DNA of 64,000 bases from Pseudomonas sp. Tri1. GTDB lineage: Bacteria > Pseudomonadota > Gammaproteobacteria > Pseudomonadales > Pseudomonadaceae. Positions 17,811 to 27,613 of this stretch are shown in pieces. The notes beneath the pieces are model-generated. The model made no database searches. It saw nothing but the letters and a program-made list of their open reading frames with translations, and was not told the origin of the DNA. Where the stretch lies: positions 1,844,001 through 1,908,000 of the forward strand of contig NZ_CP072913.1 in the NCBI RefSeq assembly GCF_017968885.1, written 5' to 3'. A program made the position numbers and the translations under genes. Position 1 is the stretch's first letter. Each line of letters starts with the position of its first letter.

Positions 17811-18773
17811 ATGCACATATCGTCCGGTCGCTGGGTCTATGGCCTGTTCCTGGCCCTGTTGACGGCCTTGCTGTGGGGCATCCTGCCGATCAAGCTCAAA
17901 CAAGTGTTGCAAGTGATGGATCCGGTCACCGTGACCTGGTTTCGTTTGCTGGTGTCCGGCGGCTTGTTGTTCATCTACCTGGGGGCTACCCGTCGCTTGC
18001 CTAGTCGCACGGTGCTCGGCCCCCGTGGTGGGTGGCTGGTGGCGATGGCGGTGCTCGGGTTGGTGGGCAACTACGTGTTGTACCTGATGGGCCTGAACCG
18101 CTTGAGCCCCGGCACGGCGCAACTGGTGGTGCAGATGGGGCCGATCATGTTGCTGGTCGCCAGCCTGTTTGTGTTCAAGGAACGTTTCAGCGTGGGGCAG
18201 GGCATTGGCCTGGCGGTGCTGTTGATCGGCTTCGCGCTGTTTTTCAACCAGCGCCTGGGCGAGTTGCTGACCTCCCTGAGCGACTACACCGCCGGGGTCT
18301 TGATGGTGTTGCTGGCCTCTACAGTCTGGACGTTCTATGCCTTGGGCCAGAAGCAACTGTTGACGGTGTGGAATTCGCTGCAGGTGATGATGGTGATCTA
18401 CCTGTTCTGTGCGTTGCTGCTCACACCTTGGGTGCACCCGTTGGAGGCACTGCAACTGAGCCCTCTGCAAGGCTGGCTGTTACTTGCCTGCTGCCTCAAC
18501 ACCCTGATTGCCTACGGCGCGTTTGCCGAGGCGCTGGCCCATTGGGAAGCCTCGCGAGTCAGCGCGACCCTGGCGATCACACCGCTGGTGACCTTCGCCG
18601 CAGTGGCGCTGGCCGCCTGGTGGTGGCCAGACTATGTACATGCCGAGCAAATCAATTTGTTGGGGTACGGCGGGGCGGTGCTGGTGGTGCTGGGATCGGC
18701 GCTGGTTGCCCTGGGCCCGTCGCTCATCGCAGGGCTCAGGGCCCGGCGCGAGCGGCTGGCGCCAGGGCGTTAA
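17811..18773 (+). CDS. EamA/DMT family transporter
   Basis: 320 residues with ten predicted membrane helices in two EamA repeats (roughly residues 5-140 and 150-295). The first repeat starts LTALLWGILPIKLKQV, where the LLWG motif is typical. Members export small metabolites such as amino acids or import nucleotide precursors; the substrate is not predictable. I prefer ATG 17811 because GAGGG lies just upstream; an in-frame ATG at 17778 has no obvious binding site. Confidence 0.85.
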   Translation: MHISSGRWVYGLFLALLTALLWGILPIKLKQVLQVMDPVTVTWFRLLVSGGLLFIYLGATRRLPSRTVLGPRGGWLVAMAVLGLVGNYVLYLMGLNRLSPGTAQLVVQMGPIMLLVASLFVFKERFSVGQGIGLAVLLIGFALFFNQRLGELLTSLSDYTAGVLMVLLASTVWTFYALGQKQLLTVWNSLQVMMVIYLFCALLLTPWVHPLEALQLSPLQGWLLLACCLNTLIAYGAFAEALAHWEASRVSATLAITPLVTFAAVALAAWWWPDYVHAEQINLLGYGGAVLVVLGSALVALGPSLIAGLRARRERLAPGR

Positions 18774-18798
18774 CAACGCAGAGACGATACAAGGCTAC

Positions 18799-18882
18799 TG
18801 TGGGAGCGAGCTTGCTCGCGATGACGGCCTGACAGTCGATGTCGAGTCGACCGGCCCTATCGCGAGCAAGCTCGCTCCCACA
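18799..18882. repeat. REPIN-like inverted pair, GTGGGAGCGAGCTTGCTCGCGA class
   Basis: TGTGGGAGCGAGCTTGCTCG and its inverted copy flank about 37 bp between the convergent EamA and fumC genes, a place where such a hairpin could also act as a transcript end. Confidence 0.9.
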
Positions 18883-18905
18883 TTTGATCTCCATGGGATG
18901 CAGGC

Positions 18906-20300
18906 TCAGCCCTGGCTACCAGCCTCCAGCATATTCTCCGGCCTTACCCAGGCGTCGAACTCCTCATCGGTCAGGTACCCCAGTTGCAGCGCCGCCTCAC
19001 GCAAGGTCAACCCTTCGCCGTAGGCTTTCTTGGCGATCTCGGCGGACTTGTCATAGCCGATGTGCGGGTTCAGCGCGGTCACCAGCATCAATCCACGTTC
19101 CAGGTGCGCGGCCATTTGCTCGGCATCCGGCTCGAGCCCGGCGACGCAGTGCTGTTGGAAGTTGCTGCAGCCATCGGCCAGCAGGCGGATCGATTGCAGC
19201 AGGTTGTGGATGATCACTGGTTTGAATACGTTCAGCTGTAAATGGCCCTGGCTGGCGGCGAAACCGATGGTCACGTCGTTGCCCATGACCTGGCAGGCCA
19301 GCATCGACAAGGCTTCGCACTGGGTCGGGTTGACCTTGCCGGGCATGATCGAACTGCCCGGTTCGTTGGCCGGCAATTTCACCTCGGCAAACCCGGCCCG
19401 TGGCCCGGAACCCAGCAGGCGCAGGTCGTTGGCGATCTTCATCAGGGTGACGGCGAGGGTTTTCAGTGCGCCGGACAGGGCGGTCAGCGGCTCATGCCCG
19501 GCCAGCGCCGCGAACTTGTTGGGTGCAGTGACAAACGGCAGGCCGGAGAGTGCCGCCAGTTCAGCGGCGATGGCTTCGCCAAAACCATGGGGCGAATTGA
19601 GCCCCGTGCCCACCGCAGTGCCGCCCTGGGCCAGCTCACAGACCGCTGGCAGCGCGGCGCGGATTGCCCGTTCGGCGTAATCGAGCTGGGCAATGAACGC
19701 CGACAGTTCCTGGCCAAACGTGATCGGCGTGGCATCCATCATGTGGGTGCGACCGGTCTTGACCAGCTTCATGTGGCGCGCCGCCAGTTCTGCCAGCCCG
19801 CCAGACAACTCACCGATGGCCGGTAGCAATTGCTGCTGGACGGCCTGGACGGCGGCAATGTGCATGGCGGTAGGGAAGCAATCGTTGGAGCTCTGGGAGC
19901 GGTTGACGTGGTCGTTGGGGTGCACCGGGCTCTTGCCGCCGCGGGGGTTGCCCGCCAGCTCGTTGGCGCGCCCGGCGATCACTTCGTTGACGTTCATGTT
20001 GCTCTGGGTTCCGCTGCCGGTCTGCCAGACCACCAAAGGGAACTGGTCGTCATGCTTGCCGTCTAGCACTTCGTCGGCGGCCTGTTCGATCAGGCGGGCG
20101 ATGTCGGCGGGCAGGTCGCCATTGCGGTCATTGACCCGTGCGGCGGCTTTCTTGATCAGCGCCAGGGCGTGCAGCACCGACAGCGGCATGCGTTCGTTGC
20201 CAATGGCAAAGTTGATCATGGAACGCTGGGTCTGGGCGCCCCAGTAGGCGTCATCCGGGACTTCCACCTGGCCAAGGCTGTCGGTTTCGATACGGCTCAT
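18906..20300 (-). CDS. fumC: class II fumarate hydratase
   Basis: 464 residues, the usual length for the oxygen-stable, iron-independent tetrameric fumarase of the TCA cycle. Conserved regions include the SS-loop signature [35 protein letters not shown] and [10 protein letters not shown] with the catalytic His. The start has AGGAG upstream. In gene order (fumC, DUF2059, bolA, trhO) it matches fumC2 of P. aeruginosa (PA0854) as I recall, rather than the sodA-linked fumC1. Confidence 0.95.
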   Translation of the reverse strand: MSRIETDSLGQVEVPDDAYWGAQTQRSMINFAIGNERMPLSVLHALALIKKAAARVNDRNGDLPADIARLIEQAADEVLDGKHDDQFPLVVWQTGSGTQSNMNVNEVIAGRANELAGNPRGGKSPVHPNDHVNRSQSSNDCFPTAMHIAAVQAVQQQLLPAIGELSGGLAELAARHMKLVKTGRTHMMDATPITFGQELSAFIAQLDYAERAIRAALPAVCELAQGGTAVGTGLNSPHGFGEAIAAELAALSGLPFVTAPNKFAALAGHEPLTALSGALKTLAVTLMKIANDLRLLGSGPRAGFAEVKLPANEPGSSIMPGKVNPTQCEALSMLACQVMGNDVTIGFAASQGHLQLNVFKPVIIHNLLQSIRLLADGCSNFQQHCVAGLEPDAEQMAAHLERGLMLVTALNPHIGYDKSAEIAKKAYGEGLTLREAALQLGYLTDEEFDAWVRPENMLEAGSQG

Positions 20301-20491
20301 CGGGTCAAACTCCTGTAGGGCTGAATGCGCAGTTTAGGCCCTGATGGGCGGCACCGGTTCCCTCAATCTAGGGGCGGCCGGTTCGGTCCGTCAATCGGAC
20401 CCGGCAAGCTTCGGGGTTGAGGCCCGGCGTTTTTTAGGCGCAGAATGGTCGCCCTTGGGGTTTTACCTCGCCAGCTATGAAAGGAAACTCG

Positions 20492-21019
20492 ATGACCCGT
20501 CTTCGTGCCATCTGTACCGCAGTTGCTCTGGTGTGTGCCAGCGGCCCTGTTTTCGCCGATACCGCCAGCCACAACGCCAGTGCCGAAGCGTTCCTGACCT
20601 TGGCCCATGCTGACAAACTGGGAACCCCGGTGTACATGCAAGTGCAGCAGATGTTCGCCCAGCGCTTTGAACAGACCAAGGCGCCCGAGTCGAAAAAAGC
20701 CACCCTGGAAACCTACCAGGCCAAGGCCAATGCCGCCCTGGACCAGGCCATCGGCTGGAACAAGCTCAAGCCGGACATGGTCAAGCTCTACACCAGCAAC
20801 TTCAGCGAATCGGAGCTCAAGGACCTGGTAGCTTTCTACCAGTCGCCATTGGGCAAGAAAGTCCTGGAAAAAATGCCGCAGCTGACCCAGCAATCGGCCC
20901 AGATGACCCAAGCCAAGCTTGAAAGCGCGGTGCCAGTGGTCAACAAGCTGCTGGCGGACATGACGGCCGAGCTTGAGCCAAAAGCCGCCGCACCTGCCCC
21001 TGCCAAGAAAAAGCCGTAA
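20492..21019 (+). CDS. DUF2059 domain periplasmic protein
   Basis: 175 residues. A Sec signal peptide occupies residues 1-23 (TRLRAICTAVALVCASGPVFA, cleavage after VFA). The mature part is helical and contains the DUF2059 core, LKPDMVKLYTSNFSESELKDLVAFYQSPLGKK. It ends in a long helix and an Ala/Pro/Lys-rich tail. Function is unknown. The start at 20492 has AAGGAAAC seven bases upstream; an ATG at 20477 is in frame but would place charged residues before the signal. bolA follows after 12 bp. Confidence 0.85.
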   Translation: MTRLRAICTAVALVCASGPVFADTASHNASAEAFLTLAHADKLGTPVYMQVQQMFAQRFEQTKAPESKKATLETYQAKANAALDQAIGWNKLKPDMVKLYTSNFSESELKDLVAFYQSPLGKKVLEKMPQLTQQSAQMTQAKLESAVPVVNKLLADMTAELEPKAAAPAPAKKKP

Positions 21020-21031
21020 GCGGAGCCTGGT

Positions 21032-21331
21032 ATGAGCATGCTACAACGCATCGAATCGACGCTCGGGCTCTTGCAGCCCGAGCACCTGCAAGTGCTGGAT
21101 GAAAGCCACATGCATAGCCGTGGGGTGCAGACCCACTTCAAGGCCGTGGTGGTCAGCCGGCAGTTCGAGGGGCTCAATCGCGTCAAGCGCCACCAGAAGG
21201 TCTACGGCACGCTGGGCGAGCTGATGGGCGAATTCCATGCGTTGGCGCTGCATACCTACACTCCCGAGGAGTGGGCGCAGATCGAGGCAGCTCCGGCTTC
21301 GCCGACCTGTGCCGGTGGCAGCAAGCACTGA
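21032..21331 (+). CDS. bolA: BolA family protein
   Basis: 99 residues. The BolA core is clear: LQVLDESHMHS (with the conserved His), HFKAVVVSRQFEGLNRVKRHQKVYGTLGELM and FHALALHTYTPEEW. BolA proteins pair with monothiol glutaredoxins around a [2Fe-2S] cluster and affect cell shape and stress responses. Cotranscription with the DUF2059 gene is likely from the 12-bp spacing. A C-terminal extension of about 12 residues (SPTCAGGSKH) is unlike E. coli BolA. Confidence 0.93.
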   Translation: MSMLQRIESTLGLLQPEHLQVLDESHMHSRGVQTHFKAVVVSRQFEGLNRVKRHQKVYGTLGELMGEFHALALHTYTPEEWAQIEAAPASPTCAGGSKH

Positions 21332-21350
21332 CCACCGGTGGTGAGGAGCT

Positions 21351-21386
21351 ATGTGTGGCGAGGGGATAAATCCCCTCGCCACACAT
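21351..21386. repeat. perfect 17-bp palindrome made of the class GTGGCGAGGGGAT repeat
   Basis: ATGTGTGGCGAGGGGAT and its exact inverted copy meet around AA, making a 36-bp hairpin. It is the collapsed form of the spaced REPIN-like pairs seen elsewhere: both arms are present and the interior is missing. Confidence 0.92.
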
Positions 21387-21441
21387 ATGCAAGCTATGGA
21401 ATTGCAGTCCTGTAACCCAAATGTTTTTGTTAGAATCCGCA

Positions 21442-21470
21442 ACGCGCCGCTCACCCGGCGCGTTTTTTTT
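21442..21470 (+). terminator. intrinsic terminator upstream of trhO
   Basis: CGCGCCG and CGGCGCG arms around a six-base loop, followed by eight T. It would end the DUF2059-bolA transcript 48 bp before the trhO start, which suggests that trhO has its own promoter, or that the hairpin attenuates read-through. Confidence 0.88.
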
Positions 21471-21517
21471 CGTATCCGGTTCACCCTTTACGAGGGTAGC
21501 CACCTGGAGAAACACCC

Positions 21518-22459
21518 ATGACACAACCCATTGTCGTGGCGGCACTGTATAAGTTCGTCACCCTTGAAGATTACGTCGAGCTGCGCGAGCCCTTGCTCAA
21601 GGCCATGCTCGACAACGGCATCAAAGGCACGTTGCTGATCGCCGCAGAAGGCATCAACGGCACGGTCTCCGGCACCCGCGAAGGCATCGACGGCCTGCTG
21701 GCCTGGCTCAAGAACGATCCGCGCATGATCGACATCGACCATAAAGAGTCGTACTGCGACGAGCAGCCGTTCTACCGGACCAAGGTCAAGCTCAAGAAAG
21801 AAATCGTCACTCTGGGCGTTGAAGGCGTGGACCCGAACAAGCAGGTCGGCACCTACGTCGAGCCGCAGGACTGGAACGCGCTGATCAGCGATCCCGAAGT
21901 GCTGTTGATCGACACCCGTAACGACTACGAAGTGTCCATCGGCACCTTTGAAGGCGCGATTGACCCCAAGACCACCAGCTTTCGTGAGTTCCCTGAGTAC
22001 ATCAAGGCCAACTTCGACCCGGCCAGGCACAAGAAAGTCGCGATGTTCTGCACCGGCGGCATTCGCTGTGAAAAAGCTTCGAGCTACATGCTCGGCCAGG
22101 GTTTCGATGAGGTCTATCACCTCAAGGGCGGCATTCTGAAGTACCTCGAAGAGGTGCCTCAGGAAGAAACCAAATGGCGCGGCGACTGCTTCGTGTTCGA
22201 TAACCGTGTGACCGTTCGCCACGACCTCAGCGAAGGCGACTACGATCAATGTCATGCCTGTCGCACACCGGTCAGCGTCGAAGACCGCGCCTCGGAACAC
22301 TATGTACCGGGCATCAGCTGTCCTCATTGCTGGGATAAGCTGAGCGAGAAGACCCGTCGCAGTGCCATCGACCGGCAAAAACAGATCGAACTGGCCAAGG
22401 CCCGCAACATGCCGCACCCGATCGGCTACAACTACAAGCAGTCATCTTCCGAGGCTTGA
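21518..22459 (+). CDS. trhO: tRNA uridine(34) hydroxylase, rhodanese family
   Basis: 313 residues. TrhO (YceA) makes 5-hydroxyuridine at tRNA position 34 in an oxygen-dependent way. The N-terminal ferredoxin-like domain (~1-100, [11 protein letters not shown]) precedes a rhodanese domain (~125-225) with the active-site loop [16 protein letters not shown] Cys-rich C-terminal part ([14 protein letters not shown]) is typical and may bind metal. GGAG precedes ATG 21518. The gene for the DsbA-like protein follows after 3 bp. Confidence 0.92.
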   Translation: MTQPIVVAALYKFVTLEDYVELREPLLKAMLDNGIKGTLLIAAEGINGTVSGTREGIDGLLAWLKNDPRMIDIDHKESYCDEQPFYRTKVKLKKEIVTLGVEGVDPNKQVGTYVEPQDWNALISDPEVLLIDTRNDYEVSIGTFEGAIDPKTTSFREFPEYIKANFDPARHKKVAMFCTGGIRCEKASSYMLGQGFDEVYHLKGGILKYLEEVPQEETKWRGDCFVFDNRVTVRHDLSEGDYDQCHACRTPVSVEDRASEHYVPGISCPHCWDKLSEKTRRSAIDRQKQIELAKARNMPHPIGYNYKQSSSEA

Positions 22460-22462
22460 ACC

Positions 22463-23098
22463 ATGGCGCCACGCCTGCTCTATGTGTTGGACCCGATGTG
22501 TTCCTGGTGCTGGGGTTTCGCGCCGGTGGCCGAGGCACTGGTCGAGCAGGCTCACGCCGCTGGCGTCGAACTGCACCTGGTGGTGGGCGGTTTGCGCACG
22601 GGCAGTGGCTCGGCGCTGGAGCCGACCACCCGGCGCTACATCCTGGAGCACTGGCAGGCCGTCACCCAGGCCACCGGCCAACCCTTCAAGGTTGAGGGGG
22701 CGTTACCGGATGGTTTCGTCTACGACACCGAGCCGGCCTGCCGGGCCGTGGTGACGGCCCGTAGCCTGGCGCCAGACCTGGCCTGGAAGCTGGTGAAGCT
22801 GATCCAGCAGGCTTTTTATGTGCAAGGCCGCGACGTGACCCATGCCAGCGTCCTGGTGGAACTGGCCGAACAGGCCGGGTTGCCACGCATCGAATTCGCC
22901 GCGGCATTCGACCGTGCCGATCTGCATGCGGCCACCGCTGCGGATTTCACCTGGGTGCAGGACCTGGGGATTGCAGGGTTCCCCACGTTGCTGGCCGAAC
23001 GTGACGGCCAGCTGGCTTTGCTCACTAACGGCTACCAACCCCTGAGCCAATTGGCTCCCTTGCTGGGACGCTGGCTGGAGCGTGCGGCCTGTGCCTGA
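22463..23098 (+). CDS. DsbA family (FrnE-like) thioredoxin-fold protein
   Basis: 211 residues with no signal peptide. The N-terminus LLYVLDPMCSWCWGF carries the CxxC-type pair CSWC, and the helical insertion and cis-Pro region IAGFPTLLAERDG complete a DsbA-like fold, as in FrnE/2-hydroxychromene isomerase-like proteins. It is probably a cytoplasmic thiol oxidoreductase or glutathione-dependent enzyme, but the substrate is unknown. It starts 3 bp after trhO and its end overlaps the start of the ABC transporter gene, so the three form one operon. Confidence 0.88.
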   Translation: MAPRLLYVLDPMCSWCWGFAPVAEALVEQAHAAGVELHLVVGGLRTGSGSALEPTTRRYILEHWQAVTQATGQPFKVEGALPDGFVYDTEPACRAVVTARSLAPDLAWKLVKLIQQAFYVQGRDVTHASVLVELAEQAGLPRIEFAAAFDRADLHAATAADFTWVQDLGIAGFPTLLAERDGQLALLTNGYQPLSQLAPLLGRWLERAACA

Positions 23099-24917
23099 CC
23101 TGGCGGATGACGCACCGGCCACGCGGCGCATCGATCGGTTGAGCTGGGCAGAAATTCGCAGGCTGGCCCTCAAACACAAAAAAGCCCTGTGGATCGCCAA
23201 CGGCGTAGCGGTGCTGGCGACGCTGTGCAGCGTACCAATCCCATTGTTGTTGCCGCTGTTGGTGGACGAGGTCCTGCTGGGCCGTGGCGACGCGGCGTTG
23301 AAGGTCATGAACCAGGCGCTGCCGACGGCTTGGCAGAGCGCTGCCGGCTATATCGGCCTGATGCTGTTGGTGACCTTGGCCCTGCGCTGCGGCGCGTTGC
23401 TATTCAACGTGTTGCAGGCGCGATTGTTCGCCAGGTTGGCCAAGGATATCGTCTATCGCATTCGCGTCCGCTTGATCGAACGCCTCAAGCGTATTTCCCT
23501 GGGCGAATACGAAAGCCTGGGCAGTGGCACTGTGGCAGCTCACTTGGTCACCGACCTGGACACCCTCGACAAATTCGTTGGCGAAACCCTAAGCCGTTTC
23601 TTGGTGGCGATGCTGACCCTGGTGGGCACCGCCGGCATTTTGCTGTGGATGCACTGGGAGCTGGCACTGCTGATCCTGTTGTTCAACCCGTTGGTGATCT
23701 ACGCCACGGTGCAGTTGGGCAAACGGGTCAAGCACCTCAAGAAACTGGAGAACGACAGCACCTCGCGGTTCACCCAGGCCCTGACCGAAACCCTGGATGC
23801 CATCCAGGAAGTGCGTGCGGGCAACCGCCAGGGGTATTTCCTCGGTCGTTTAGGGCTGCGCGCCAAGGAGGTGCGCGATTACGCGGTGAGTTCACAGTGG
23901 AAGACCGACGCCTCGAACCGTGCCAGTGGTTTGTTGTTCCAGTTCGGTATCGATATCTTCCGCGCCGCGGCCATGCTCACCGTGCTGTTTTCCGACCTGT
24001 CCATCGGCCAGATGCTGGCGGTGTTCAGTTACTTGTGGTTCATGATCGGTCCGGTGGAGCAACTGCTCAATCTGCAATACGCCTTTTATGCCGCCGGCGG
24101 TGCGCTGTCGCGGATCAACGAACTACTGGCCCGTGCCGACGAGCCGCAATACCCCGGCGGGGTCGACCCGTTCAAGGGGCGCGACACCGTGGGCATCGAC
24201 ATTCAGGGGTTGAGTTTTGGGTATGGCGAGGAACTGGTACTCGACCAGTTGAACCTGTCCATCGCGCCGGGCGAGAAAGTAGCTATTGTCGGGGCCAGCG
24301 GCGGCGGCAAGAGCACCCTGGTGCAATTGTTATTGGGGCTGTACACGCCGCAGGCCGGCAGCATCCGTTTCGGCGGCGCCACGCAGGAGGAGATCGGCCT
24401 GGAAACCATTCGGGAGAACGTCGCCGTGGTGTTGCAACACCCGGCGCTGTTCAACGACACGGTGCGTGCCAACCTTTCCATGGGCCGAGAATGCAGCGAC
24501 GAGGCCTGCTGGCAGGCACTGGAAATTGCCCAGCTCGATGCCACGGTGCGGGCGCTGCCCCTGGGCCTGGAGAGCGTCGTCGGGCGTTCCGGGGTGCGGC
24601 TGTCGGGCGGCCAGCGTCAGCGGCTGGCCATTGCCCGCATGGTCCTGGCCGAGCCACGGGTGGTGATTCTCGATGAAGCCACCTCGGCGCTGGATGCCGC
24701 CACTGAATACAACCTGCACCAGGCTCTGGCGCGGTTCCTCAGTGGACGCACCACGCTGATCATCGCCCACCGGTTGTCGGCGGTGAAACAGGCCGATCGG
24801 GTACTGGTATTTGACGGTGGTCAAATCGCCGAGGACGGTGATCATATGCAACTGATTGCCGAGGGTGGTTTGTACGCCCGACTCTATGGTCACTTGCAAC
24901 AGATACAGCAACCTTGA
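23091..24917 (+). CDS. ABC exporter, fused permease and ATPase
   Basis: 608 residues from GTG 23091, which has GGAG ten bases upstream; an in-frame GTG at 23082 is too close to that site. The N-terminal transmembrane domain (~25-320) has six predicted helices. The nucleotide-binding domain carries Walker A GASGGGKST, the signature LSGGQRQRLAIAR and Walker B VVILDEATSALD. As a half-transporter it should act as a homodimer. It belongs to the lipid/peptide/drug exporter type; the substrate is not known. As I recall, the P. aeruginosa counterpart is PA0860, next to rbdA, as here. Confidence 0.9.
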   Translation: MPDLADDAPATRRIDRLSWAEIRRLALKHKKALWIANGVAVLATLCSVPIPLLLPLLVDEVLLGRGDAALKVMNQALPTAWQSAAGYIGLMLLVTLALRCGALLFNVLQARLFARLAKDIVYRIRVRLIERLKRISLGEYESLGSGTVAAHLVTDLDTLDKFVGETLSRFLVAMLTLVGTAGILLWMHWELALLILLFNPLVIYATVQLGKRVKHLKKLENDSTSRFTQALTETLDAIQEVRAGNRQGYFLGRLGLRAKEVRDYAVSSQWKTDASNRASGLLFQFGIDIFRAAAMLTVLFSDLSIGQMLAVFSYLWFMIGPVEQLLNLQYAFYAAGGALSRINELLARADEPQYPGGVDPFKGRDTVGIDIQGLSFGYGEELVLDQLNLSIAPGEKVAIVGASGGGKSTLVQLLLGLYTPQAGSIRFGGATQEEIGLETIRENVAVVLQHPALFNDTVRANLSMGRECSDEACWQALEIAQLDATVRALPLGLESVVGRSGVRLSGGQRQRLAIARMVLAEPRVVILDEATSALDAATEYNLHQALARFLSGRTTLIIAHRLSAVKQADRVLVFDGGQIAEDGDHMQLIAEGGLYARLYGHLQQIQQP

Positions 24918-25071
24918 GTTTCCTATGCTTTTCTGCGCTTAGTATCTGAAAAAACTCAGGGAAACTCCGCGACTTCCTCCGAATTTCAAGCCAAAGCCCA
25001 TCGATCCTTCATCCGGTCATTCGAAGGGTTGAAAACTAGCCTAGGCTGTGGAGTCAGGAGCGGAATTCTCG

Positions 25072-25085
25072 CGGATGTTCATCCG
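25072..25085 (+). promoter_or_regulatory. small hairpin in the leader of the rbdA-like gene
   Basis: CGGATG and CATCCG form a perfect inverted repeat with a TT centre, ending 23 bp before the start codon of the GGDEF-EAL gene. It could present a GGA in a loop-closing stem or limit access to the ribosome binding site (AAGGGA). The functional role is a guess. Confidence 0.35.
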
Positions 25086-25108
25086 GCAGCGCCTGTGCAA
25101 GGGACCTC

Positions 25109-27568
25109 ATGAAGCAAAAGCAGACTCTCGCAACACCACGGCTGCTGGGCATCGTCTGGCCCTTTATTGCCGTAGTGTTATTTCAAGCCTTGCTTGGAGG
25201 CGTCAGCCTTTATGTCTTGTCTGCGGTTCGCGGCTATGTGGCGGGGGAAAGTCTGTGGTCCAAGGGCCAGAAAGACGCCATCTATTACCTCAATCTGTAT
25301 GCCGACAGCCGTGACGAGGCGATTTTTCGCAAATACCAGCAAGCCATCGCCGTACCCGAGGGCGGCCATGAACTGCGAGTAGCGCTGGATCGCGAGCCGC
25401 CGGACCTGGAAGCAGCAAGGGCAGGCATTCTCAAGGGCGGCAATCACCCGGACGACGTGTCCAGTGTGATCTGGCTTTATCTGAATTTTCGTCACTTCAG
25501 TTACCTGGAAGAGGCTATCGATCTCTGGACGGTGGGCGACGGTTATCTGATCGAGCTGGATAACGTCGCCCGGCAAATGCACGACAGCATTAGCGCAGGG
25601 CAGGCTTCGGAAAGCGACATCCGGGGCTGGAAGGCCCAGATCTTTGCGATCAACGACTCCGTCACTCCGGCTGCCAAGGCCTTCAGCGATGCGCTGGGGG
25701 AGGGCTCGCGCTTTATCCTGCGCCTTTTGCTGGTGACCAACTTCGCCACTGCCTTGGGGTTGATCGTCCTGGCGTTGTTGCGGACCCATAAATTGCTGGC
25801 CCAGCGACAGGTCTTTGCCAGCGCGCTGCAACTGGAGAAGGAGCGTGCGCAGATCACCCTGCAATCGATCGGCGACGGGGTGATCACCACCGACGTGGAA
25901 GGCGCCATTGCCTACATGAACCCCGCTGCCGAGGCGATGACCCACTGGAAGGCCGAACACGCAACGGGATTGCCCTTGGCTGCGCTGTTCAATCTGCTCG
26001 ACGACAATGCACAGACCGAGGGCTTGACGCTGATCGAGCATATCCTCAGCGGTCGGCTCAGTGGCGCCAGCGAACATTCCAAGCTGATCCAGCGTCTGGA
26101 CGGCAGCACGGTGTCGGTGACCCTGGTGGGGGCGCCGATCCGTCACGCAGGCAAGGTCAGCGGCGCCGTGCTGGTGCTGCATGACATGACCCAGGAGCGT
26201 CAATACATCGCCAACCTGTCGTGGCAGGCCACCCATGATGCACTGACTGGCCTGGCGAATCGTCGGGAGTTCGAATATCGCCTGGAACAGGCCTTGCACA
26301 ACCTCACCCGCCAGGTCGGGCGCCATGCCTTGATGTTTCTCGACCTGGACCAGTTCAAGTTGGTCAATGACACCTGCGGCCATGCGGCGGGTGACGAGTT
26401 GTTGCGGCATATCTGCGCCTTGTTGCAGTCGGGCCTGCGCGAAAATGACACCCTGGCCCGGCTGGGTGGCGATGAGTTCGGCATCCTGCTGGAGAACTGT
26501 GCGCCGGAGGCGGCGGAAAAAATCGCTGAAGGGCTGCGCCAGACAGTGCAGAACCTGCACTTTGTCTGGAAGGGCCGGCCGTTCGTGACCACCGTGAGCA
26601 TCGGCCTGGTGCATATCGCCCAGAGCCCGACGACCCTGGAGGCGTCCCTGCGCGCCGCCGATATGGCCTGTTACATGGCCAAGGAAAAGGGGCGCAACCG
26701 GGTCCAGGTCTATCATGCGGACGACTCGGAGTTGTCCTTGCGCTTTGGCGAGATGGCCTGGGTCCAGCGCTTGCACATGGCCCTGGAGGAAAACCGCTTC
26801 TGTCTCTACGCCCAGGAAATCGCCGCGCTGGGCCCGGGTGACCATGGCGGTGGGCACATTGAAATCCTGTTGCGCCTGCATGACGAAGCCGGGCGAATGA
26901 TTCTGCCGGACAGTTTTATTCCGGCGGCAGAGCGCTATGGCCTGATGACCTCCCTGGACCGTTGGGTGGTGGAAAATGTCTTCAAGATCATCCGCCAGTG
27001 CTTGAATGAGTCGCGACAGGCGCCCATGGCCATGTGTGCGATCAATCTGTCAGGCACTACTATCGGAGATCAGGCGTTCCTCGACTTCCTGCGTAAACAG
27101 TTCGCGGCCTACTCGATTCCGCCAGAAATGATTTGTTTTGAAATTACCGAAACCAGCGCCATTTCGAATCTGGGCAGTGCCATTCGCTTTATCAATGAAC
27201 TCAAGAGCTTGGGTTGCTATTTCTCGCTGGATGACTTTTGCGCCGGAATGTCTTCATTCGCTTACCTGAAACATTTACCTGTAGACTTCCTGAAGATCGA
27301 TGGGAGTTTCGTAAAGGATATGCTGGACGACCCGATTAACCGTGCAATGGTCGAGGTGATCAATCATATCGGCCACGTCATGGGTAAGCGCACCATTGCC
27401 GAGTTTGTTGAGACCGCCCAGATCGAGCAGGCATTGCTGGAGATTGGTGTGGATTACGCTCAAGGGTATGTGATCGAGCGCCCGCAATTGTTTACCTGTG
27501 ACACCTTGCAATGTAGGCCGGCCCGGCCTCAGCCGTTGTTATTCAAGGCCCCCGGCACGTTCCGCTGA
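25109..27568 (+). CDS. rbdA: RbdA-like membrane PAS-GGDEF-EAL protein
   Basis: 819 residues. Two membrane helices (~12-34 and ~205-226) enclose a periplasmic sensor region. A PAS domain (~245-365), a GGDEF domain (~370-535) and an EAL domain (~545-800) follow. The GGDEF motif is intact (RLGGDEFG), with an RxxD inhibitory site (REND) five residues before it. The EAL motif reads EIL, keeping the catalytic Glu; further EAL residues are kept (NLSG, FEITET, KIDGSF, AEFVET, GVDYAQGY), although loop 6 reads DDFCAG instead of the usual DDFGTG. RbdA of P. aeruginosa is a c-di-GMP phosphodiesterase promoting biofilm dispersal. Domain layout and the neighbouring ABC exporter and TenA-like genes support orthology. 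Confidence 0.87.
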   Translation: MKQKQTLATPRLLGIVWPFIAVVLFQALLGGVSLYVLSAVRGYVAGESLWSKGQKDAIYYLNLYADSRDEAIFRKYQQAIAVPEGGHELRVALDREPPDLEAARAGILKGGNHPDDVSSVIWLYLNFRHFSYLEEAIDLWTVGDGYLIELDNVARQMHDSISAGQASESDIRGWKAQIFAINDSVTPAAKAFSDALGEGSRFILRLLLVTNFATALGLIVLALLRTHKLLAQRQVFASALQLEKERAQITLQSIGDGVITTDVEGAIAYMNPAAEAMTHWKAEHATGLPLAALFNLLDDNAQTEGLTLIEHILSGRLSGASEHSKLIQRLDGSTVSVTLVGAPIRHAGKVSGAVLVLHDMTQERQYIANLSWQATHDALTGLANRREFEYRLEQALHNLTRQVGRHALMFLDLDQFKLVNDTCGHAAGDELLRHICALLQSGLRENDTLARLGGDEFGILLENCAPEAAEKIAEGLRQTVQNLHFVWKGRPFVTTVSIGLVHIAQSPTTLEASLRAADMACYMAKEKGRNRVQVYHADDSELSLRFGEMAWVQRLHMALEENRFCLYAQEIAALGPGDHGGGHIEILLRLHDEAGRMILPDSFIPAAERYGLMTSLDRWVVENVFKIIRQCLNESRQAPMAMCAINLSGTTIGDQAFLDFLRKQFAAYSIPPEMICFEITETSAISNLGSAIRFINELKSLGCYFSLDDFCAGMSSFAYLKHLPVDFLKIDGSFVKDMLDDPINRAMVEVINHIGHVMGKRTIAEFVETAQIEQALLEIGVDYAQGYVIERPQLFTCDTLQCRPARPQPLLFKAPGTFR

Positions 27569-27613
27569 ACCTCTTGTTGATCCGGAAAAATCACAATCAA
27601 AAGGAGCCCGACA

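Noticed and set aside
21488..22417. Minus-strand open frame opposite trhO
   Set aside because: trhO has its rhodanese active site and RBS; the antisense frame has neither.
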